Assembly (NCBI GenBank): GCA_017642885.1
Contig: JAEPOM010000012.1
Location: 35,924-99,923, forward strand
DNA from: Henriciella sp.
GTDB taxonomy: Bacteria; Pseudomonadota; Alphaproteobacteria; Caulobacterales; Hyphomonadaceae
Length of the DNA: 64,000 bases
Reading direction: 5' to 3'
In this document: piece after piece, positions 44,393 to 52,426 of the stretch
How the letters are laid out: every line of letters starts with the position of its first letter
Numbering within the stretch: the first letter of the stretch is position 1
Translations under genes and position numbers: made by a program
Notes under the pieces: generated by a model
Databases searched by the model: none
The model's input: the letters and a program-made list of their open reading frames with translations, nothing else
What the model was told of the DNA's origin: nothing

Positions 44393-44929
44393 TTAATCCA
44401 GATTGAGTTTGAAGATCTCGCTAGTGTGGAAATCGGGCTTATTTGAGGGATGATGCAAGGCCCAATATGACAAACCACCTTCTTTCCCCTCGATGATCGC
44501 AGTTGGCCCGAGTTCCAGTCTTGAGCCGCGGCGTAGGAGAGAGAGCCCTTGAACCATCACCGAAACGGATAGGCGCTCGGTGGTCTTCTTTAGTTCTATT
44601 CGTGGTGCGGGAATGTCTAGATCCGATCGGCCTTCGCGAATACGCGTAAACTGATAGGCAGCCCAATCCGCGTTCGGGGCAAAGTTAAACTCAACATATG
44701 CCTCTGCGTCCTCGGCCCGCAGAAAGGCTTCGAAGCAGGTCGTTCGCCAAAGCTCATGCCGTCGTTCGCCGCCCATGCCGTCCGGGATCTCCAGTCGGGA
44801 TACATTTCCGAATAAATCATATCGAAGGCTGAGGTCTGAACCAGTGCGGGTCGCGCTGAACTCAAGTCGGTCCACGCCATCGATCAGATGGGCAGGGTGT
44901 GCGTGCAGCGAAACGGGTGAATCAGACAT
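44393..44929 (-). CDS. DOMON-like domain protein
   Basis: A 178-residue protein without signal peptide or membrane segment. It resembles a DOMON-like family of unknown function that often lies beside DUF1343 or other muropeptide genes, and the sequence GGERRHELWRTTCFEAFLR followed by AYVEFNFAPNADWAAYQFT (about 55-95) is characteristic. DOMON folds are beta-sandwiches that bind sugars or haem. Here it lies 3 bases upstream of the NamZ-like gene, so the two are co-transcribed and probably act in the same step of peptidoglycan sugar handling; the ligand is unknown. The name is by recall of sequence pattern, not by profile search. Confidence 0.65.
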   Translation of the reverse strand: MSDSPVSLHAHPAHLIDGVDRLEFSATRTGSDLSLRYDLFGNVSRLEIPDGMGGERRHELWRTTCFEAFLRAEDAEAYVEFNFAPNADWAAYQFTRIREGRSDLDIPAPRIELKKTTERLSVSVMVQGLSLLRRGSRLELGPTAIIEGKEGGLSYWALHHPSNKPDFHTSEIFKLNLD

Positions 44930-44986
44930 GAGCTCTCATAGCCAAGCAGAGCTGCTTAGCTATCTGATTCAGCTGAGTTTGTGGAC

Positions 44987-45742
44987 TCAGCTCGACGGCG
45001 TGTTGTCTTCCGGCTTGAGCGGCAGCGCACGCGGGATCGGCGGTTTGCGGCTTCCTGCTTTAGCGGCAGCAGCTTCAGCTTCACGGCGCAGCTTCTCTTC
45101 ATCGTCGATCAGTCGGCGGTCGACATAGGCGGAGCAAATATCGATCAGATCGTCATGCTTATCCTGGAAGAAATGGTTTGCGCCAGGAATGCTCTCGCGT
45201 TCAATGCTCTCGCCTTTCTGGATACGGACTTTGGTGAGCGCACGCTCAACATCCGCAGGTTTCGAGATGGCATCGGATTCGCCTGAGATGATCAGGCCAG
45301 AGGCTGGGCATGGAGCGAGGAAACTCAGATCATAGTGATTTGCTGGCGGGGCAATTGCTAGGAAGCCATCGATCTCTGGTCGACGCATCAACAATTGCAG
45401 CGTGATCCAGGCGCCGAAAGAATATCCAGCGCACCAGACGTAACGCGGGCTTTCGGACAGGTTTTCCACATAATCCAGCACGAACGCCGCATCTTCCAGT
45501 TCGCCAACGCCTTGGTCATAGACGCCTTGAGACCGCCCAACGCCGCGTGTGTTGAAGCGTAGGACGCCGAAACCCTTCTCCTCGAACATCTGATACAGGC
45601 GGATCGTGATCGGATCCTGCATGCTGCCGCCAGCCCGCGGGTGCGGGTGCAGGATTAGCGCAAGTGATGCGCCTTCATAGGGAGGGGGTGTGTAGCGGGC
45701 TTCGATCCGGCCCTGCGGGCCTTGAATGAGCATTTCTGCCAT
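44987..45742 (-). CDS. Alpha/beta hydrolase
   Basis: A 251-residue cytosolic alpha/beta-hydrolase. The beta-strand and oxyanion region LILHPHPRAGGSM is followed by RFNTRGVGRSQG. The nucleophile elbow is GYSFGA (Ser near residue 109), the catalytic acid is probably the Asp in ISGESDAIS, and the histidine lies in GANHFFQ (about 200). The C-terminal tail (from 215) is charged and Pro-rich. The family is broad; no substrate is suggested by the neighbours, which lie on the same strand but with separate spacing. It belongs to the small YfhR/YitV-like group by the HPHPRAGGSM motif, seen in many proteobacteria. Confidence 0.83.
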   Translation of the reverse strand: MAEMLIQGPQGRIEARYTPPPYEGASLALILHPHPRAGGSMQDPITIRLYQMFEEKGFGVLRFNTRGVGRSQGVYDQGVGELEDAAFVLDYVENLSESPRYVWCAGYSFGAWITLQLLMRRPEIDGFLAIAPPANHYDLSFLAPCPASGLIISGESDAISKPADVERALTKVRIQKGESIERESIPGANHFFQDKHDDLIDICSAYVDRRLIDDEEKLRREAEAAAAKAGSRKPPIPRALPLKPEDNTPSS

Positions 45743-45851
45743 GACGGTTTCTCTCGCTTCTCGGCGCTGAATCTAGGTCGAGCGGCGGCTATAGCGAATC
45801 TCGGCAGGCAAATGCAAATTTTTCTGCAGAACTGCAGCCAGAAAGCGTGAT

Positions 45852-46124
45852 TTAGCTGTTTTGCAGCTTGTAGAATTCACGGCGGAGCTCAGTCTCTTCA
45901 TCGGTGACAATGGTTTCGACGGCTTCGAGACGGGACTTCAGCGCATTGATCTGGGTTTGGGACTCTTCGAGTTCCTGTTTCAAGCGGGCGATTTCTTCGG
46001 ACTTGCGCGACCGATCCTCACCGCGTCGTCGCCGCGAGCAGCTTCCGCGACGTTCGCCCTGTCCGGCAAACATGAAGAACATGAATGGAATGATCATCCA
46101 CCAGATCCACGACATTTCGCCCAT
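45852..46124 (-). CDS. PspB-like small membrane protein with coiled coil
   Basis: A 90-residue protein with one N-terminal membrane helix (WIWWMIIPFMFFMFAG, about 6-21), a basic Arg-rich patch (about 25-40) and a coiled coil that ends RLEAVETIVTDEETELRREF. The tail resembles PspB of the phage-shock response (RIQALESILDAE in the E. coli protein), where PspB senses inner-membrane damage with PspC. The start at 46124 has a very good GGAGG five bases upstream. No pspA, pspC or pspF is in view, so the role is inferred. A 17-bp dyad lies 20 bases before the start codon and recurs before two other genes. It is divergent from the cysteine desulfurase at 46247. Confidence 0.72.
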   Translation of the reverse strand: MGEMSWIWWMIIPFMFFMFAGQGERRGSCSRRRRGEDRSRKSEEIARLKQELEESQTQINALKSRLEAVETIVTDEETELRREFYKLQNS

Positions 46125-46144
46125 TTGAACCTCCGTCTTGCTAT

Positions 46145-46161
46145 TTATTGAATATCGATAA
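46145..46161 (-). promoter_or_regulatory. Dyad TTATCG-N5-CAATAA before the PspB-like gene
   Basis: On the minus strand the site reads TTATCGATATTCAATAA, a 6-5-6 inverted repeat with one mismatched pair, ending 20 bases before the ATG at 46124 and just ahead of the GGAGG. The same arrangement precedes the genes at 52208 and 57588. The constant position and symmetry suggest binding by a dimeric repressor. Confidence 0.5.
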
Positions 46162-46246
46162 TTTTCTCGAAAAGTCAAGGTTAATGGTCGAGATTTTCCC
46201 TGACAGTCATGGTTGAACTGGCCGCGATCCCATATATCAGGCCGAG

Positions 46247-47377
46247 ATGATTTACGCAGATTACAACGCGACGGCGCCTGTGCGACCGGAGGCAAAAGCG
46301 GCGATGATGGCCGCCCTCGAAGTTGGGGCGAACCCGTCTAGCGTCCACGGGCCAGGGCGGGCTGCGCGCAAGTTGCTTGAGACAGCGCGGACACAAGTTT
46401 CGGTGGCGATCGGCGCGCGCGCGCAGGACATTGTTTTCACCAGTGGCGGCACCGAAGCGAACGCGCTGGCGCTGAACGGTGTGGTCGCCCAGTTGGAGGG
46501 CAAGTGCACGCTTCTTGTCTCAGCGATAGAGCATGAGGCGGTCATCAAGAATGCAGGCTATGCCGGCGTTCCGATGGAGACAGCCTATGTTACGGCCGAT
46601 GGCGTGCTGGACCTGAATTGGCTGCGAGATCGGCTTGAGCGATGGGATCAGGCCCAGGACGGCACACCTATCCTCGCGCTGATGATGGCGAACAATGAGA
46701 CGGGCGTAATCCAACCCGTCTCCGAAGCCGCGACCATGCTGCGCGAAGCAGGCGGGCTAACGCATTGCGACGCTGTGCAGGGTCTTGGCAAAACCATGGT
46801 CAATGTGAACTTGCTTGGTGTCGATTATCTGGCGCTCTCCGCGCATAAGGTCGGCGGTCCACAAGGCGTTGGCGCGCTTTGGGTTCGGTCAGGCGCGCCG
46901 CTTAAGCCGGTCTTGTTTGGCGGCGGACAAGAACGGTCCTTGCGATCCGGCACGGAGAACCTCAGCGGTATTGCCGGATTTGGCGCAGCCGCTGAAGCCG
47001 CCATCCGCGATATGGCGAAGTTGCAGGCCCTCGCGCCCTTGCGGGATAAAATGGAAGCGCGCCTGGTCGCAGAGGCGGGCGTGACCGTGTTCGGCACCGG
47101 GGCAGAGCGTCTGCCGCAAACGTCGAATTTCGCCGTTCCGGGCTTCCGGGCAGAGACTCAGGTCATGGCCATGGACCTCGCAGGTGTGGCCGTCTCATCA
47201 GGCTCAGCCTGTTCGAGCGGAAAAGTGAAACGTTCGCTCGTGCTTGGTGCGATGGGCGTGCCGGATGATCTCTCTGACAGCGCCATTCGTGTGAGCTTCG
47301 GATGGGACAGCAAACCGGAAGACTTTGATAATGTTGCCGATGCCTGGATCGAGGCCATGCGGCGCGCCAAACCTTAA
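46247..47377 (+). CDS. Cysteine desulfurase (NifS/IscS type)
   Basis: A 376-residue PLP enzyme that takes sulfur from cysteine as a persulfide for iron-sulfur clusters or thio-modified tRNA. The start reads MIYADYNATAPVRPEA. PLP binds the lysine in SAHKVGGPQGVGALW, and the mobile-loop catalytic cysteine is in SSGSACSSGKVKRS (about residue 325), the class I (IscS/NifS) form. A different, class II enzyme (SufS) is encoded in the suf operon 8 kb away, so the organism has at least two. In other alphaproteobacteria a NifS-like gene often sits at the head of the suf operon; here other genes intervene. The stop overlaps that of a convergent gene in TTAA. Confidence 0.92.
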   Translation: MIYADYNATAPVRPEAKAAMMAALEVGANPSSVHGPGRAARKLLETARTQVSVAIGARAQDIVFTSGGTEANALALNGVVAQLEGKCTLLVSAIEHEAVIKNAGYAGVPMETAYVTADGVLDLNWLRDRLERWDQAQDGTPILALMMANNETGVIQPVSEAATMLREAGGLTHCDAVQGLGKTMVNVNLLGVDYLALSAHKVGGPQGVGALWVRSGAPLKPVLFGGGQERSLRSGTENLSGIAGFGAAAEAAIRDMAKLQALAPLRDKMEARLVAEAGVTVFGTGAERLPQTSNFAVPGFRAETQVMAMDLAGVAVSSGSACSSGKVKRSLVLGAMGVPDDLSDSAIRVSFGWDSKPEDFDNVADAWIEAMRRAKP

Positions 47378-47802
47378 TCTTTGACGACTTTAAGGGATCC
47401 GCACGCGCCGTTGAGTTGAACCAAAGATTGGCCGTCAGCAAAATTGCCAGGCGTCATATGCGTGGTCTTGTCGCCCTTGCAGCCTGAGGTCGTATTGAAC
47501 TTGAATTTGTATTTGCATTTCTTGTTCAGCGAGACGTCAAACGCATCGCCGCCCCAATCGTCACCGCCAGTACCGCTCAAGTTTTTCGAATAGGTATTGT
47601 CCGAGTATTCGCATGCGCCGTCGGTCGTGTGCTGCTCGATTTTGACGGATGTCACCAGCGCCGCAGAGTGATTGTACACGGTCACTTCAGAGCAAGAATC
47701 GCCGTCGCTACAGAAGGCATCTTCCGCGCTCGCTGTTCCCATAGCGGCTAGGGCGAAAGCGACCGGCGCGATCAGGCGGATTGTGTGAAGTTTTAGGGGC
47801 AT
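47374..47802 (-). CDS. Secreted six-cysteine protein of unknown function
   Basis: A 142-residue exported protein: a signal peptide ends near residue 26 (GTASA-EDA). The mature part has six cysteines (FCSDGDSC, DGACEY, KKCKY, SGCKG and NGACGS), which could make three disulfides, with several Gly/Asp/Lys-rich loops. No family is recognised, and no catalytic motif or membrane segment is seen. It may be a periplasmic or released small disulfide-rich protein, perhaps a client of the DsbA-like proteins of this window, which is inference. It stands alone on the minus strand and overlaps the cysteine desulfurase stop by four bases. Confidence 0.6.
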   Translation of the reverse strand: MPLKLHTIRLIAPVAFALAAMGTASAEDAFCSDGDSCSEVTVYNHSAALVTSVKIEQHTTDGACEYSDNTYSKNLSGTGGDDWGGDAFDVSLNKKCKYKFKFNTTSGCKGDKTTHMTPGNFADGQSLVQLNGACGSLKVVKD

Positions 47803-47972
47803 GTCTCATTTCTCCAGAGTTCAGGACGCTCTCAGTCTCTCAGCTTTTGGAGCGTCGCCTACTGTCACACTCGACAGGGGGCGCTTGAGCGTGAGCGTGG
47901 AACCCAAAAAAGGGCTTGAGCAAATCTCCTGTTAGGCGCTTATTGCGCGCAGGAATCGTTTGGGAGAATGAT

Positions 47973-49082
47973 ATGAAAACGCGCGCGGCCGTGGCCTTTG
48001 AAGCCAAGAAACCTCTGGAAATCGTTGAGCTTGATTTGGAAGGCCCCAAGGGGGGTGAAGTCCTGGTCGAGATCATGGCCACCGGCATTTGTCACACTGA
48101 CGCCTACACGCTGGACGGATTTGACAGCGAAGGCATCTTCCCAAGCATTCTGGGACACGAAGGCGCTGGCATTGTGCGCGAGGTCGGGTCTGGTGTGACC
48201 AGCGTGAAGCCGGGTGATCATGTTATTCCGCTGTACATTCCCGAATGTCGCCAGTGCAAAGCCTGTCTGTCAGGCAAGACCAATCTCTGCACGTCGATCC
48301 GCGCAACCCAGGGTAAGGGACTAATGCCGGATGGCACGTCGCGCTTCTCCTATAAGGGCGAAACCATCTATCATTATATGGGCTGCTCGACCTTCTCCAA
48401 TTTTACCGTTCTGCCTGAGATCGCGGTGGCTAAGGTGCGTGAAGACGCGCCGTTCGATAAAGCCTGCTATGTCGGCTGCGGCGTAACCACCGGTGTCGGT
48501 GCGGTGACGAATACGGCCAACGTGCAGGCGGGCGACAATGTCGTCGTGTTCGGCCTGGGCGGGATCGGTCTGAACGTGATCCAGGGCGCGAGAATGGTCG
48601 GGGCAGACAAGATTGTCGGCGTCGACCTCAATCCGGACAAAGAAGACTGGGGTAGGAAGTTTGGGATGACCGACTTCGTCAATCCGCGTGACGTGGAAGG
48701 GTCATTGGTTGAACATCTGGTGGAGCTGACCGATGGCGGCGCGGACTATTCCTTCGATTGTACGGGCAATACTGATGTCATGCGCGATGCGCTCGAATGC
48801 TGCCATCGCGGCTGGGGGACGAGCGTCATTATCGGCGTCGCGGAAGCGGGCAAAGAAATCTCGACCCGCCCATTCCAGCTGGTCACCGGTCGAACCTGGA
48901 AAGGCACCGCGTTTGGCGGCGCCAAAGGGCGAACCGACGTGCCCAAGATTGTCGACTGGTACATGAACCAGAAGATCCAGATCGACCCGATGATCACCCA
49001 TGTCATGGGCCTGGAAGATATCAACAAGGCCTTCGACCTGATGCATGAAGGCAAGAGCATTCGCAGCGTGGTGGTATATTAG
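47973..49082 (+). CDS. frmA: S-(hydroxymethyl)glutathione dehydrogenase / class III alcohol dehydrogenase
   Basis: A 369-residue zinc-dependent enzyme that oxidises the adduct of formaldehyde and glutathione to S-formylglutathione. The catalytic zinc site is seen in [12 protein letters not shown] and GHEGAGIV. The structural zinc lobe has four cysteines in [15 protein letters not shown], and the NAD fold contains [14 protein letters not shown]. Start at ATG 47973 ([13 protein letters not shown]) with GGGAGA upstream; an open frame extends 19 codons earlier. With the S-formylglutathione hydrolase at 49563 it forms the detoxification pair, with a VOC protein between them. Loss of a Gly, as in typical class I enzymes, is not seen. 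Confidence 0.95.
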   Translation: MKTRAAVAFEAKKPLEIVELDLEGPKGGEVLVEIMATGICHTDAYTLDGFDSEGIFPSILGHEGAGIVREVGSGVTSVKPGDHVIPLYIPECRQCKACLSGKTNLCTSIRATQGKGLMPDGTSRFSYKGETIYHYMGCSTFSNFTVLPEIAVAKVREDAPFDKACYVGCGVTTGVGAVTNTANVQAGDNVVVFGLGGIGLNVIQGARMVGADKIVGVDLNPDKEDWGRKFGMTDFVNPRDVEGSLVEHLVELTDGGADYSFDCTGNTDVMRDALECCHRGWGTSVIIGVAEAGKEISTRPFQLVTGRTWKGTAFGGAKGRTDVPKIVDWYMNQKIQIDPMITHVMGLEDINKAFDLMHEGKSIRSVVVY

Positions 49083-49181
49083 CGGCGGCTATTTCCTCCC
49101 GCGAGATGATCTTTAAGTTTCGACTTGATCAAGCTGTGCGGAAGTGAAACTTGAGAATTAAAGCTGAACCGAGGAGCAACC

Positions 49182-49559
49182 ATGTACAGTCATATGATGG
49201 TGGGGTCGGATGATCTCGAAAAAGCCAAAGCGTTTTACGACGCGACGTTTCAGGCCCTTGGAGGTAAGGCCGGTATTACGGACCCAAAAGGCCGCCTGAT
49301 CTATCTCCATAATGGCGGTGTCTTCATGATCACCAAGCCGATCGATGGCAAACCCGCGACATTTGCGAATGGCGGCACGATCGGACTTGCCATGGACGCT
49401 CCGGAGCAGGCCGATGCCTGGCATGCGGCAGGCGTTGCGGCGGGTGGCACCACGGACGAAGACCCTCCAGGTTGGCGCGAGCAACCCTCCGGGCGCATGT
49501 ATCTCGCTTACTTGCGTGATCCTGACGGCAATAAGCTCTGCGCCCTGCATCGCGGCTAG
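49182..49559 (+). CDS. VOC-family (glyoxalase-like) protein
   Basis: A 125-residue protein of the vicinal-oxygen-chelate fold: paired beta-alpha-beta-beta-beta modules starting MYSHMMVGSDDLEKAKAFYDATFQALG and ending in YLAYLRDPDGNKLCALHRG. Metal ligands would be His4 and the Glu/Asp positions of such folds, but only some are kept, so it may be a binding or a variant enzyme. The ribosome-binding sequence is GAGGAG. It is placed between frmA and fghA, suggesting a part in formaldehyde or glutathione-adduct metabolism, for example as a spontaneous-adduct (Gfa-like) helper; that is inference from position. Confidence 0.82.
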   Translation: MYSHMMVGSDDLEKAKAFYDATFQALGGKAGITDPKGRLIYLHNGGVFMITKPIDGKPATFANGGTIGLAMDAPEQADAWHAAGVAAGGTTDEDPPGWREQPSGRMYLAYLRDPDGNKLCALHRG

Positions 49560-49562
49560 AGT

Positions 49563-50405
49563 ATGAGCCTAAAAACTGTCTCCGAGTGGGCGTCTTTTGG
49601 TGGCTCGCTCACTGTCCACGAGCATTTCAGCAACGTCACCAATTGCACCATGCGGTTTGGCGTCTACACCCCGCCTCAAGCCAAGGATGGGCCGGTACCT
49701 GTGCTTTGGTATCTGTCCGGTCTGACCTGTACCTGGGCCAATGTGATGGAGAAATCCGGGATCCAGAAATATGCCGCTGAGCATGGTTTAATGGTGGTTG
49801 CACCAGATACCAGCCCGCGCGGCGATGAGGTGCCGGATGCTGAAAGCTATGATCTGGGGCAGGGGGCAGGCTTCTATCTGAAAGCGACGCAGGCGCCTTG
49901 GGAGCGGCACTACCAGATGGACGATTACGTAACCGTCGACCTGCAATGGCTGCTCGCAGACCATTTCAAGGATGCCGACCTTAGTCGTCAGGGCATTACC
50001 GGCCACTCCATGGGCGGGCATGGCGCGATCACCCTGCACCTGAAGAACCAGGCTCTGTACAGATCGTGCTCCGCCTTCGCGCCAATCGTGTCACCCGCGC
50101 GTGTACCCTGGGGGCAAAAAGCGCTGGAGCAGTATCTCGGGCCGCTCTCCGTTGCGTGGGAGGCCTATGACGCGACCGAACTGGTCAAGGAGATGCAATC
50201 GGACGCGAATATCCTGATTGATCAAGGCGATGCGGACCAATTCCTCAAAGAACAGCTCGACCCGGCACAGTTCCTGACTGAGGCCGCAAATCACGGTCAG
50301 CGCGTGACCCACCGCATGCAGCCGGGCTATGATCATTCCTACTATTTCATCGCTAGTTTCATGGCAGATCACGTGGCGCATCACGCCGCGGTGTTGCAGG
50401 CCTGA
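49563..50405 (+). CDS. fghA: S-formylglutathione hydrolase
   Basis: A 280-residue esterase-D-type serine hydrolase that splits S-formylglutathione into formate and glutathione, the second step of formaldehyde detoxification. The nucleophile is in GHSMGGHGA (Ser near residue 148), the acid in DQGDADQFL, and the histidine in GYDHSYYFI. The conserved YLSGLTCTWANVMEKSG and APDTSPRG blocks identify the family. It starts 3 bases after the VOC gene and so is part of the frmA cluster. It is followed by the suf operon promoter region. Confidence 0.95.
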   Translation: MSLKTVSEWASFGGSLTVHEHFSNVTNCTMRFGVYTPPQAKDGPVPVLWYLSGLTCTWANVMEKSGIQKYAAEHGLMVVAPDTSPRGDEVPDAESYDLGQGAGFYLKATQAPWERHYQMDDYVTVDLQWLLADHFKDADLSRQGITGHSMGGHGAITLHLKNQALYRSCSAFAPIVSPARVPWGQKALEQYLGPLSVAWEAYDATELVKEMQSDANILIDQGDADQFLKEQLDPAQFLTEAANHGQRVTHRMQPGYDHSYYFIASFMADHVAHHAAVLQA

Positions 50406-50445
50406 TCTTTTTGCGCGATCTCCTGCCGCACAGGGGTGAAAATTT

Positions 50446-50458
50446 GTTCTGAATGAAC
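50446..50458 (+). promoter_or_regulatory. Inverted repeat GTTC-TGAAT-GAAC before sufB
   Basis: A perfect four-base inverted repeat with a five-base centre, TGAAT, lies 32 bases before the sufB ATG. Its position, in the short gap after fghA, suits an operator or promoter element of the suf operon. It does not match the LexA direct repeat (GTTC-N7-GTTC) and I cannot assign it to a known iron or Rrf2 regulator. Confidence 0.35.
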
Positions 50459-50490
50459 CATATTACGTCACAGAGATTCAGGAGCACGGC

Positions 50491-52062
50491 ATGGATTGCT
50501 GCGGTGGCATCGAAGAGCACGACGACGACTGTGTAGAAGTCAAAGTCAAAGACAGCATTGACGAAGGCACCGTTGCGGCTGCGAAGGCGCTTGAGTCCGA
50601 GAATTACTCGGCTGGCTTCTCGACCGAAATCGAGACCGAATATGCACCCAAGGGGCTAAGCCCAGACATCGTCAAATTCATCTCCGACAAGAAGGGTGAG
50701 CCGGAATGGCTGCTCGAATGGCGGATGAATGCCTATGAGCGTTGGCTCACTATGGAAGAGCCGGACTGGGCGATGGTGCGCTATGCCAAGATCGACTACC
50801 AAGACATCTATTATTACGCCGCGCCCAAAGCCGGCGCCAAATATGAGTCGATTGACGACGTCCCCAAGGAAATCCTCGAGACTTATGAGAAGCTCGGCAT
50901 TCCATTGCGCGAAGCCGAAGTTTTGCTCGGCGTTGAAGGTGCGGCCGAGACAGCGATCGAAGCGCGAACGGAAAACGATCGCCCCAAGGTCGCTGTCGAT
51001 GCGGTGTTCGACTCTGTCTCTGTGGCCACAACGTTTCGAGAGGAACTGAAGAAAGCCGGCGTGATTTTCATGTCGATTTCGGAAGCCGTGCACGAGCACC
51101 CTGAGCTGGTGAAGAAATATCTCGGCACAGTCGTGCCTCAGTCCGACAATTATTTCGCGACGCTGAACAGCGCGGTGTTTTCTGACGGAACCTTCGTTTA
51201 CGTCCCGCCTGGCGTTCGCTGCCCGATGGAGCTCAGCACCTATTTCCGGATGAATGCGGAGAATACCGGCCAGTTTGAGCGCACGCTAATCGTCGCCGAC
51301 AAAGGCTCATACGTGTCCTATCTCGAGGGCTGTACTGCGCCGATGCGGGACGAAAACCAGCTGCACGCTGCTGTGGTGGAGCTGGTCGCGCTGGAAGATG
51401 CTGAGATCAAGTATTCCACGGTCCAGAACTGGTGGCCCGGCGATGAAAACGGCAAAGGCGGGATCTACAATTTTGTCACCAAGCGTGGCGATTGCCGCGG
51501 CGCCCGCTCCAAGATCAGCTGGACCCAGGTTGAAACCGGCTCAGCCGTGACCTGGAAATATCCAAGCTGCGTGCTGCGCGGCGATGATAGTGTCGGCGAA
51601 TTCTATTCGATCGCGGTCACCAATGGCCGCCAGATGGCCGACACCGGTACCAAGATGATCCATCTTGGCAAGCGCACGCGTTCCCGGATCATTTCCAAAG
51701 GCATCAGCGCGGGCAAGTCCGACAATACCTATCGCGGACTGGTCTCGGTCAACAAGAAAGCGGATCAGGCGCGCAATTTCACTCAGTGTGACAGTTTGCT
51801 GATTGGTGACCGGTGCGGCGCGCACACCGTGCCCTATGTCGAGAACCGGCGCGCCGATGCCCAGCTTGAGCATGAGGCAACGACGACCAAGCTCTCCGAT
51901 GACCAACTCTTCTATGTTCGCCAACGCGGCATCGGCGAAGAGGAAGCCGTCGCGCTTCTGGTCAATGGCTTCGTACGCGAAGTGCTGCAGGAACTCCCAA
52001 TGGAGTTTGCCGTCGAAGCGCAAAGCCTGCTCAAGGTCAGCCTTGAAGGCAGCGTCGGCTAG
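50491..52062 (+). CDS. sufB: Fe-S cluster assembly scaffold SufB
   Basis: A 523-residue scaffold subunit of the SufBCD complex on which clusters are built. The core carries the SufB motifs [51 protein letters not shown] and the conserved cysteine regions ([27 protein letters not shown]). The start at 50491 has AGGAG at the right distance. The N-terminus is unusual: it begins [14 protein letters not shown], with three cysteines and many acidic residues, and adds about 40 residues before the usual family start ([19 protein letters not shown]). It leads sufC by 364 bases, and a small gene on the opposite strand occupies part of the gap. Its stop codon forms the CTAG overlap with that gene. Confidence 0.94.
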   Translation: MDCCGGIEEHDDDCVEVKVKDSIDEGTVAAAKALESENYSAGFSTEIETEYAPKGLSPDIVKFISDKKGEPEWLLEWRMNAYERWLTMEEPDWAMVRYAKIDYQDIYYYAAPKAGAKYESIDDVPKEILETYEKLGIPLREAEVLLGVEGAAETAIEARTENDRPKVAVDAVFDSVSVATTFREELKKAGVIFMSISEAVHEHPELVKKYLGTVVPQSDNYFATLNSAVFSDGTFVYVPPGVRCPMELSTYFRMNAENTGQFERTLIVADKGSYVSYLEGCTAPMRDENQLHAAVVELVALEDAEIKYSTVQNWWPGDENGKGGIYNFVTKRGDCRGARSKISWTQVETGSAVTWKYPSCVLRGDDSVGEFYSIAVTNGRQMADTGTKMIHLGKRTRSRIISKGISAGKSDNTYRGLVSVNKKADQARNFTQCDSLLIGDRCGAHTVPYVENRRADAQLEHEATTTKLSDDQLFYVRQRGIGEEEAVALLVNGFVREVLQELPMEFAVEAQSLLKVSLEGSVG

Positions 52063-52208
52063 CGTTTCTTCACAGACTCGCTGAATGTAAACGAGAACGC
52101 CAAAGACAAGATCAGGGGTACCCAGATCGGTAGTTCACCGAGGCCCGGCGCGTTCATTGCGCTGGCCAGGTGGTCATCCACACACCACCACAACAAAAAT
52201 AGCCACAT
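52059..52208 (-). CDS. 49-residue membrane protein (hidden small gene in the sufB-sufC gap)
   Basis: An ATG at 52208 with AAAGGAG seven bases upstream opens a 49-residue frame. It begins [18 protein letters not shown] and contains [17 protein letters not shown], a likely transmembrane helix, then a basic tail. The first ten residues are also very hydrophobic (Trp, Leu, Phe). It is too short for ordinary gene-finding limits, but the strong ribosome-binding sequence, the membrane segment and a shared 17-bp dyad before it support a real gene. Its TAG stop overlaps the sufB TAG in the palindrome CTAG. The family is unknown. The rest of the gap to sufC (52209-52426) holds the dyad at 52226-52242 and nothing else I can name. 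Confidence 0.6.
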   Translation of the reverse strand: MWLFLLWWCVDDHLASAMNAPGLGELPIWVPLILSLAFSFTFSESVKKR

Positions 52209-52225
52209 CGTATTGCTCCTTTTTC

Positions 52226-52242
52226 TTATTGATAAACAATAA
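52226..52242 (-). promoter_or_regulatory. Dyad TTATTG-N5-CAATAA before the 49-residue membrane protein gene
   Basis: On the minus strand the site reads TTATTGTTTATCAATAA, a perfect 6-5-6 inverted repeat, 17 bases before the ATG at 52208. The same symmetric sequence at nearly the same distance precedes the genes at 46124 and 57588. Flanking C and G extend the stem to seven pairs. Confidence 0.55.
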
Positions 52243-52426
52243 GAATTCGAAGGGCGTTTTTCAAGGATCTGGTCCGAAAATTACCGGCTGAGCCGTGTGT
52301 CAGGTGTTGAGTGCATAGGTGGAGGGTGTCTTAAGTCATGGATCGACATTACGGGCCAGGTCGATTTTACCAGCTCAGCGACGTTTTGCTCTTTGAAATT
52401 GCCCATTTCAGCTCTACATGCGCCCC

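Noticed and set aside
45820..45842. CTGCAG-AA-CTGCAG hairpin after the PspB-like gene as terminator
   Set aside because: It can form a small stem, but no T-run follows on the minus strand, so termination there is not supported.
50446..50458. LexA or FNR site before sufB
   Set aside because: The repeat is inverted with a five-base centre, not the direct GTTC-N7-GTTC repeat of alphaproteobacterial LexA, and it lacks TTGAT/ATCAA halves of FNR; it is listed only as an unassigned dyad.
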